A stretch of 64,000 bases of DNA from Klenkia brasiliensis (GTDB taxonomy: Bacteria > Actinomycetota > Actinomycetes > Mycobacteriales > Geodermatophilaceae): positions 124,001 to 188,000 of the forward strand of contig NZ_FNCF01000004.1 in NCBI RefSeq assembly GCF_900100695.1. The letters are read 5' to 3'. Shown here piece by piece: positions 56,659-64,000 of this stretch. The notes beneath the pieces were generated by a model. The model was given only the letters and a program-made list of their open reading frames with translations, was not told the origin of the DNA and made no database searches. Position numbers and translations under genes: made by a program. Within the stretch, counting starts at the first letter, position 1. Each line of letters starts with the position of its first letter.

Positions 56659-57057
56659 TCAGCCCGTCGGCGCACCGGCGTCGCGGCAGGCCGCGCAGGT
56701 GCCGAAGATCTCCAGCGTGTGGCTGACGTCGGCGAAGCCGTGCTCGTCGGCCACCCGGTCGGCCCACCGCTCGACGGCCGGGCCCTCGACCTCGACGGTG
56801 CGGCCGCAGCTGCGGCAGACCAGGTGGTGGTGGTGGCGGGTGCTGCAGCGCCGGTAGAGCGCCTCGCCGGTGTCGGTGCGGATCGAGTCCAGCTCGCCGT
56901 CGTCGGCCAGGGCCTGCACGGCGCGGTAGACCGTCGACAGGCCCACGGTGTCGCCCTCGGCGCGCAGCCGGGCGTGCACCTCCTGGGCGCTGTGGAAACC
57001 CTCGAGCTGGTCGAAGACCGCCGCGACCGCGGTGCGCTGGCGGGTGGTGCGGACCAT
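56659..57057 (-). CDS. zur: Fur family regulator, zinc uptake regulator Zur (FurB)
   Basis: 132 residues. Winged helix (TTRQRTAVAAVFDQLEGFHSA; VGLSTVYRAVQAL), the His cluster HHHHLVCRSCG with the structural-zinc Cys pair, and a second pair CAAC near the end. Position next to smtB and glyS matches Rv2359 (FurB/Zur) of M. tuberculosis. ATG 57057 overlaps the smtB stop (TGATG), so the two are one operon, controlled by the Zur box at 57419-57433. Confidence 0.9.
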   Translation of the reverse strand: MVRTTRQRTAVAAVFDQLEGFHSAQEVHARLRAEGDTVGLSTVYRAVQALADDGELDSIRTDTGEALYRRCSTRHHHHLVCRSCGRTVEVEGPAVERWADRVADEHGFADVSHTLEIFGTCAACRDAGAPTG

Positions 57058-57398
57058 CAGCCGATCGTCGCAGCCGGGACGTCGCCGTGCCCGGCGTGCT
57101 CCAGCGCGTCGCGCACGATGTGGCCCACGTGGGAGTCGACGAGGCGGTAGTGCACCTCGCGGTGGCGGCGGTCGCCGGCGACCAGCCGGGCGCCGCGCAG
57201 CACCCGCAGGTGCTGGGAGACCAGGGGCTGCGGGACGCCGAGCGCCTCGACCAGCTCGTGCACGCAGAGGGTGCCGTGCTCGTCGAGCAGGGACACGATG
57301 GACAGGCGCAGCGGCGCGGCCAGCGCCGACAGCAGCTCGCTGGCGGCGGCGACGTCCTCGGGGAGCCGCCGGGGCAGCGGGAGCGGGGCGGCGGTCAT
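57057..57398 (-). CDS. smtB: ArsR/SmtB family zinc-responsive repressor
   Basis: 113 residues with a winged helix (LSALAAPLRLSIVSLLDEHG; GVPQPLVSQHLRVLRGARLV) and C-terminal His/Asp residues (DSHVGHIVRDALEHAGHGD) that form the alpha5 zinc site of SmtB/CzrA proteins. Corresponds to Rv2358, which with Zur sets zinc homeostasis. ATG 57398 is used. A longer GTG start at 57434 would run through the Zur box and is not preferred. Confidence 0.88.
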   Translation of the reverse strand: MTAAPLPLPRRLPEDVAAASELLSALAAPLRLSIVSLLDEHGTLCVHELVEALGVPQPLVSQHLRVLRGARLVAGDRRHREVHYRLVDSHVGHIVRDALEHAGHGDVPAATIG

Positions 57399-57418
57399 GC
57401 CACCATCGTCGGCGCATG

Positions 57419-57433
57419 TGAGAACCATTGTCA
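57419..57433. promoter_or_regulatory. Zur box upstream of smtB-zur
   Basis: TGAGAACCATTGTCA: 6-nt arms TGAGAA and TTGTCA (inverted, 5 of 6 match) around CCA. It is close to the actinobacterial Zur consensus TGAAAATCATTTTCA. It lies 21 nt upstream of the smtB start and 13 nt before the divergent monooxygenase-fold gene. Confidence 0.8.
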
Positions 57434-57445
57434 ACTTCCCGGGGG

Positions 57446-57733
57446 ATGCCCGTGTTCGCGCTCACCAGGTTCCGCACCGACGACCCGGCCGCCCTGCGCG
57501 CCGACGCGGCGCTGCTGCTCACCGCGCTGCGGCAGCGGCCCGGGTTCCTGACCGGGGAGTACGGGACGGCGGCCGACGACCCGGGTCTGTCGGCCCTGCT
57601 CACCACCTGGGACGGCGTCGGCTCCTACCGCCGCGCGCTGTCGGCCCACGAGGTGAAGGTCGCCGGGGCGCCGGTGTGGCTGCACGCGGTGGACGAGCCC
57701 GGGGTGTACCTCGACGACGGTGCCGCGGAATGA
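57446..57733 (+). CDS. Small antibiotic biosynthesis monooxygenase (ABM)-fold protein
   Basis: 95 residues: VFALTRFRTDDPAALRADAALLLTALRQRPG opens a ferredoxin-like fold (only partly quoted), ending at VWLHAVDEPGVYLDD. The ABM fold occurs in heme-degrading and cofactor-free monooxygenases. ATG 57446 is used; an upstream TTG at 57428 lies in the Zur box. It is divergent from smtB and may share the Zur box. Confidence 0.65.
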   Translation: MPVFALTRFRTDDPAALRADAALLLTALRQRPGFLTGEYGTAADDPGLSALLTTWDGVGSYRRALSAHEVKVAGAPVWLHAVDEPGVYLDDGAAE

Positions 57734-57797
57734 GGTCGCGGGGGGCGTCTAGCGTTGCAGGGCAACCGCCGACCGCCAGCCGGATGGAGATCCTCCG

Positions 57798-59195
<1,398 letters not shown>

Positions 59196-59197
59196 GC

Positions 59198-59275
59198 GGT
59201 GGGTGGACCCACCGCGCTGTCCCTCGGTCCACGGCATGCCCTGGAGCACGGGACACGCGGGTGGGTCGACCCACC
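59198..59275. terminator. 78-bp dyad element after glyS
   Basis: Imperfect inverted repeat centred on GGCATGCC (59233-59240); about 30 of 39 positions pair. Its outer arms are GGTGGGTGGACCCACC (59198-59213) and the perfect palindrome GGTGGGTCGACCCACC (59260-59275). TGTCCC/GGGACA and TCCA/TGGA pair nearer the centre. It starts 2 nt after the glyS stop and probably acts as a terminator. Confidence 0.65.
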
Positions 59276-59278
59276 TCA

Positions 59279-59290
59279 TGACAGGTGTCA
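59279..59290. promoter_or_regulatory. TGAC-N4-GTCA palindrome upstream of the ABC/two-component operon
   Basis: TGACAGGTGTCA lies 59 nt before the ATPase start. It shares TGAC-N4-GTCA with the site before the first system (40325-40336). Likely operator of the operon's own LuxR-type regulator. Confidence 0.45.
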
Positions 59291-59349
59291 CGGCGAGGTG
59301 GTGATGCGCGGCCGATGTGCGCCGGCCGGCTGATCGGCACGGTGGTGCC

Positions 59350-60290
<941 letters not shown>

Positions 60291-60294
<4 letters not shown>

Positions 60295-61067
60295 CCGCCG
60301 TCCCCGTCCGCCGCGCCCCGAGGGCCGGCGGCTTCTCCCTCGGCTTCCTCGCCCTCGAGGTCCGTCGCCTGGTGCGCAACCGCCGCACGCTGGTCTTCAC
60401 CGTCGTGCTGCCGCCGGCCTTCTACTTCCTGTTCGGCGGGGCCTCCTACGCCGACCAGACCGCCGGCCGGGGCAACGTGTCGGCCTACGTGATGATCAGC
60501 CTGGCCGTCTACGGCGCGATGATCGCCACCACCTCGGCCGGGGCCCAGGTGTCCGTCGAGCGGGCCGTCGGGTGGTCCCGGCAGCTGCGGCTCACCCCGT
60601 TGCGGCCCGCCGCCTACATCGCCACCAAGCTGCTGTCGGCGATGGTCATGGGCGCCATCGCCGTCGTGGTCGTGTTCCTGGCCGCCGGGGTGCTGGGCGG
60701 GGCCCGGATGGACGCCTGGGTGTGGGTGGTCTCCGGCCTGGTCGCCTGGCTCGGTGCCCTCGTGTTCGCCGCCCTCGGTCTGCTGGCCGGCTACCTGCTG
60801 CCCTCGGAGAACGTGATGCAGCTGCTCGGCCCGCTGCTGGCGGTGCTGGCCTTCCTCGGTGGCCTGTTCGTGCCGCTGGACGTGCTGGGCCAGACCTTCC
60901 GGGACCTCGCGGAGTACACCCCGGCCTACGGGGTGGGCGTGCTGGCCCGGATGCCGCTGACCGACGAGGGCTCGCTGGTCACCGCGGTGCTCAACGTGGC
61001 CGTCTGGACCGCGGTGTTCGGGGTCGGGGCCGCCTTGCGCTTCCGCCGCGACACCGCGCGCGTGTGA
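60291..61067 (+). CDS. ABC-2 type permease
   Basis: 258 residues and six membrane spans (for example LVFTVVLPPAFYFLFGG and LLGPLLAVLAFLGGLFVPL). Typical ABC-2 permease that pairs as a dimer with the upstream ATPase. Overlaps the ATPase and the kinase genes by 4 nt each. Confidence 0.92.
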
Positions 61068-62251
61068 CCAGCACCGACACCCCCCGCCGCGGAGCAGGAT
61101 GGCCCCCGGAGGTGGTCGTCGTGACGGGCACGGTGCTCGACGACCCGCAGCTGGGCGTGCGCCCGCCGTGGCGCTGGGGCGGGCTGTTCGCCGTGGTGTG
61201 GCTGGTCTACCTGCTGCAGCCGGTGCACACCGCCTGGGGTGCGCCCGCCCCGGGGACCAGGGTGCTGGCGCTGGCGGCGCTGGCCGCCTTCGCCGCCGGG
61301 TTCGCGGTCTTCTTCCACTGGCTCCGCCGGGTCCGGGCCGCCGGGGAGCCGGTACCCCAGGCGGTGGTCGCCGCGACGCTGGTGGCCGGCGTGGCGCTGC
61401 TGGTCGCCGCCGAGCCGGCGGCCGGCGAGGACGTGCTGGTCGGCTACGTCTACCTCGGGGTCGCCGCGGTCATGGGCCTGCCGAAGCGGGAGGCACTCCT
61501 CACCGTCGCCGGGCTGACCGCCTCGGCCGTCGGGCTGGGCTACGGCCTGCCCGGCTGGGAGCCGCAGTGGGACTTCCTGCCCGAGCTGCTGCTGGCCTGC
61601 TTCGCCGCCTACGGCGTCGACCAGGTGCTGCTGCGCAACGCCCAGCTCTCCCGGGCGCGCGAGCTCGTCGTGGACCTGGCGGTCAGCCGCGAACGGGAGC
61701 GGGTGGCCCGCGACGTGCACGACATCCTCGGCCACTCGCTGACCGTCATCACCGTCAAGACCGAGCTGGTGGGCCGGCTCATCGAGGCCACCGGCCCCGA
61801 CCGCGCCCGCACCGAGGTCGCCGAGATCGAGCAGCTGGCCCGCAGCGCGCTGGCCGACGTCCGGGCCACCGTCGCCGGCACCCGCGAGGTCTCCCTGGCC
61901 GGTGAGCTGGCCGCGGCCCGCCGCGCGCTGGGCTCCGCCGGCATCGAGGCCGACCTGCCGCTGTCGGTGGAGGGTGCCTCGGCGGCGCACCGCGAGCTGT
62001 ACGCCTGGGTGCTGCGCGAGGGCGTCACCAACGTGGTGCGGCACTCGGCGGCCCGGCGCTGCCGGGTGCACTGGGACGCCGGGTGCCTGGAGGTCGTCGA
62101 CGACGGCCGAGGGGTCGGCGTCACCGCCGCCGGCACCGGGCTGGCCGGTCTGCGGGCCCGGGCCGAGGCCGCCGGTGCGCGGCTGGTGTCCGGGCCGGTG
62201 CCCGGCGGCGGGTACCGGCTGCGGCTGGTGGTCGGGTCGGGGGCCGCGTGA
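61064..62251 (+). CDS. Sensor histidine kinase, NarL/DesK type (system 2)
   Basis: 395 residues. Five membrane spans (about 38-190), HisKA_3 domain with phospho-acceptor His219 (RVARDVHDILGHSLTV), HATPase domain (VLREGVTNVVRHSAA; GTGLAGLRARA). Co-translated with the ABC exporter, so it probably senses membrane stress or the exporter's substrate. Paralogous to the kinase at 40396. Stop overlaps the regulator. Confidence 0.92.
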   Translation: MTSTDTPRRGAGWPPEVVVVTGTVLDDPQLGVRPPWRWGGLFAVVWLVYLLQPVHTAWGAPAPGTRVLALAALAAFAAGFAVFFHWLRRVRAAGEPVPQAVVAATLVAGVALLVAAEPAAGEDVLVGYVYLGVAAVMGLPKREALLTVAGLTASAVGLGYGLPGWEPQWDFLPELLLACFAAYGVDQVLLRNAQLSRARELVVDLAVSRERERVARDVHDILGHSLTVITVKTELVGRLIEATGPDRARTEVAEIEQLARSALADVRATVAGTREVSLAGELAAARRALGSAGIEADLPLSVEGASAAHRELYAWVLREGVTNVVRHSAARRCRVHWDAGCLEVVDDGRGVGVTAAGTGLAGLRARAEAAGARLVSGPVPGGGYRLRLVVGSGAA

Positions 62252-62877
62252 TCCGGGTGCTGCTGGCCGACGACCAGGCGCTGGTCCGCGGGGCGCTGGC
62301 CGCGTTGCTGGACCTGGAGGCGGACCTCGAGGTGGTCGCCGAGGTCGGCCGCGGCGACCAGGTGGTGGCCGCCGTCCGGGAGCACGCGGTCGACGTCGCG
62401 CTGGTCGACGTCCAGATGCCCGGGCTGGACGGCATCGCCGCCACTGCGCAGCTGCGCCGGGCGGTGCCGGGCTGCCGGGTGCTGGTGGTGACGACGTTCG
62501 GCCGGCCGGGCTACCTGCGCCGCGCGGTGGACGCCGGTGCGGCCGGGTTCGTGGTCAAGGACACCCCGGCCCGGGAGCTGGCCGACGCGGTGCGCCGGGT
62601 GCACGCCGGGCTGCGGGTGGTGGACCCCGTGCTGGCCGCGGAGACCCTCACCGCGGGGGACTCGCCGCTGTCCCAGCGGGAGACCGAGGTGCTGGCCGCC
62701 GCGCAGGGCGGCGGGACGGTCGCCGACCTCGCCGCCGCGCTGCACCTGGCGCCGGGCACGGTGCGCAACCACCTGTCGGCCGCGATCGGCAAGACCGGTG
62801 CCCGCACCCGCGCCGAGGCGGTGCGCATCGCCGACGCGAACGGCTGGCTCGGCGCCCCGCCTACCCTGGACCGGTGA
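62248..62877 (+). CDS. Response regulator, NarL/LuxR type (system 2)
   Basis: 209 residues. Phospho-acceptor Asp54 (VALVDVQMPGLDGIAA), Lys in FVVKDTP, LuxR HTH ([34 protein letters not shown]). The DNA-recognition helix is nearly that of system 1 ([15 protein letters not shown] against [15 protein letters not shown]), so the two may bind the same sites. GTG overlaps the kinase stop; the end overlaps dusB. Confidence 0.93.
   Translation: MIRVLLADDQALVRGALAALLDLEADLEVVAEVGRGDQVVAAVREHAVDVALVDVQMPGLDGIAATAQLRRAVPGCRVLVVTTFGRPGYLRRAVDAGAAGFVVKDTPARELADAVRRVHAGLRVVDPVLAAETLTAGDSPLSQRETEVLAAAQGGGTVADLAAALHLAPGTVRNHLSAAIGKTGARTRAEAVRIADANGWLGAPPTLDR
62862..62867 (+). promoter_or_regulatory. -10 box for leaderless dusB mRNA inside the regulator gene
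   Basis: TACCCT ends 6 nt before the GTG at 62874. It would uncouple dusB from the exporter operon. Confidence 0.5.
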
Positions 62878-64000
62878 CCGCCGTCCTCGACACCGCACCG
62901 CCGCCGCCGCGGCCGGGCGCGCTGCCGCCGCTGCGGCTGGGCGCGCTGACCGTCGACCCGGCGGTGGTCCTCGCGCCGATGGCCGGCATCACCGGCCCCG
63001 CGTTCCGCACGCTGTGCCGCGAGTTCGGGGCCGGGCTCTACGTCTGCGAGATGATCACCACCCGGGCGCTGGTGGAGCGCAACGAGAAGACCCTGCGGAT
63101 GGTCCGGGCGACCACCGAGGAGCACGACGCGTTCTCCGTGCAGCTCTACGGCACCGACCCGGCCACCGTCGGGCGGGCGGTGGAGATGCTGGTCGACGAG
63201 TGCGTCGCCGGCACCCGGCCCGCCCACGTCGACCTCAACTTCGGCTGCCCGGTGCCCAAGGTGACCCGCAAGGGCGGCGGGTCGGCCCTGCCGTGGCGCC
63301 GCCGGCTCTTCGCCGACATCGTCGCCGCCGCCGTGCGCGCCGCGCGCGACGTGCCGGTCACCGTGAAGACCCGCATCGGCATCGACCCCGAGCACCACAC
63401 CTACCTCGACGCCGGCCGGATCGCCGCCGACGCCGGTGCCGCGGCCATCACGCTGCACGGCCGCACCGCCGACCAGCTCTACAGCGGGACGGCGGACTGG
63501 AGCTACATCTCCCGCCTGGTCGAGGCCGTGGACATCCCGGTGCTGGGCAACGGCGATGTCTGGGAGGCCGACGACGCGCTGCGGATGGTCGCCGAGACCG
63601 GGTGCGCCGGGGTCGTCGTCGGCCGCGGCTGCCTGGGCCGGCCCTGGCTGTTCGGCGACCTGGCCGCCGCCTTCGCCGGCTCCGCGCAGCGGGCGCTGCC
63701 GACCTTCGGCGAGGTGGCCGCGGTCATGCACCGGCACGCCACCCTGCTGGCCGACGAGCACGGCGAGGCGCACGGCTGCGCGGACTTCCGCAAGCACGTC
63801 GCCTGGTACACCAAGGGCTTCTCCGTCGGCTCCGAGGTGCGCCGGGCGCTGGCCATGGTCAGCTCGCTGGACGAGCTCGCCGGGCTGCTGGCCCGGGTGG
63901 AGGACCAGCCGTACCCGACCGCCGTCCTCGGCGCCCCGCGCGGCCGGACGTCGTCCCCGCGGCCGGTCGCGCTGCCTGAGGGCTGGTTGGACGACCGCGA
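62874..64000 (+). CDS. dusB: tRNA-dihydrouridine synthase (DusB family), 3' end outside window
   Basis: Flavin enzyme that reduces uridines in tRNA. 375 codons are present and the frame is still open at the window edge. VVLAPMAGITGPAFR opens the TIM barrel; the catalytic Cys125 is in DLNFGCPVPKVTRKGGG; HGRTADQLYSG and GNGDVWEADDA are further Dus segments. GTG 62874 overlaps the regulator stop by 4 nt and follows a -10 box. Confidence 0.93.
   Translation, partial: MTAVLDTAPPPPRPGALPPLRLGALTVDPAVVLAPMAGITGPAFRTLCREFGAGLYVCEMITTRALVERNEKTLRMVRATTEEHDAFSVQLYGTDPATVGRAVEMLVDECVAGTRPAHVDLNFGCPVPKVTRKGGGSALPWRRRLFADIVAAAVRAARDVPVTVKTRIGIDPEHHTYLDAGRIAADAGAAAITLHGRTADQLYSGTADWSYISRLVEAVDIPVLGNGDVWEADDALRMVAETGCAGVVVGRGCLGRPWLFGDLAAAFAGSAQRALPTFGEVAAVMHRHATLLADEHGEAHGCADFRKHVAWYTKGFSVGSEVRRALAMVSSLDELAGLLARVEDQPYPTAVLGAPRGRTSSPRPVALPEGWLDDR

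Noticed and set aside
57428-57445. TTG at 57428 as start of the ABM-fold protein
   Set aside because: It lies inside the Zur box; ATG 57446 begins at the fold.

Overview
This window is a very GC-rich (by eye about three-quarters G+C) actinobacterial chromosome segment. Nearly every coding sequence ends in TGA, starts are often GTG, and gene order follows the Mycobacterium tuberculosis block from rne to glyS (roughly Rv2444c to Rv2357c). The base composition, the gene content and above all a selenocysteine tRNA with a CUA anticodon point to the Geodermatophilaceae (Blastococcus, Geodermatophilus and relatives). The family is an inference; the actinobacterial placement is firm.

Layout. 1-7.6 kb: end of a TIGR03936-type protein, RNase E/G (rne), ribosomal proteins L21 and L27, the GTPase Obg, proB. 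7.6-13.2 kb: peptide deformylase, rhodanese, an Lrp/AsnC regulator, a GNAT acetyltransferase, proA, and a MoxR ATPase/VWA pair. 13.2-23.6 kb: nadD-rsfS-phosphatase, DegV, a polytopic membrane protein, comEA, bluB, comEC, holA, rpsT. 23.8-29.7 kb: lepA, a MOSC protein, the LprG-like lipoprotein with its MFS partner, and an alcohol dehydrogenase-like oxidoreductase. 29.7-35.6 kb: a selenocysteine locus with selD, a permease, selC (tRNA-Sec), selA, selB and a GNAT gene. 35.6-42.2 kb: small protein, enoyl-CoA hydratase, hemW, a mycothiol-type maleylpyruvate isomerase-fold protein, recQ, and a NarL-type two-component pair. 42.2-53.2 kb: hrcA with a CIRCE operator, dnaJ, rsmE, HIT, enoyl-CoA hydratase, phoH, ybeY, a CorC-type protein, a degenerate cytidine deaminase, a PH-like membrane protein, era, recO, uppS. 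53.2-59.2 kb: two tandem Ser/Thr kinases, zur and smtB behind a Zur box, a small monooxygenase-fold protein, glyS. 59.2-64 kb: an ABC-2 exporter with a second two-component pair, and dusB running off the end.

How the genes work together. Most of the window is translation, ribosome-assembly and RNA-maturation housekeeping in tightly overlapping operons. The standout is the sel locus. SelD makes selenophosphate, SelA converts Ser-tRNA-Sec to Sec-tRNA-Sec, and SelB delivers it. The tRNA anticodon reads CUA, so the locus should insert selenocysteine at UAG rather than UGA. This matches UAG-programmed selenocysteine reported for Geodermatophilus and Blastococcus (recalled, not looked up). No selenoprotein gene with in-frame UAG was seen here, so the target (formate dehydrogenase is the likely one) should lie elsewhere.

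Other structure that gene calls do not show: ten TANNNT -10 boxes placed 6-7 nt before a start codon (predicted leaderless mRNAs), a TGAC-N4-GTCA palindrome shared by the two paralogous two-component operons, a 78-bp dyad element after glyS, and a comEC frame that runs on across most of holA.
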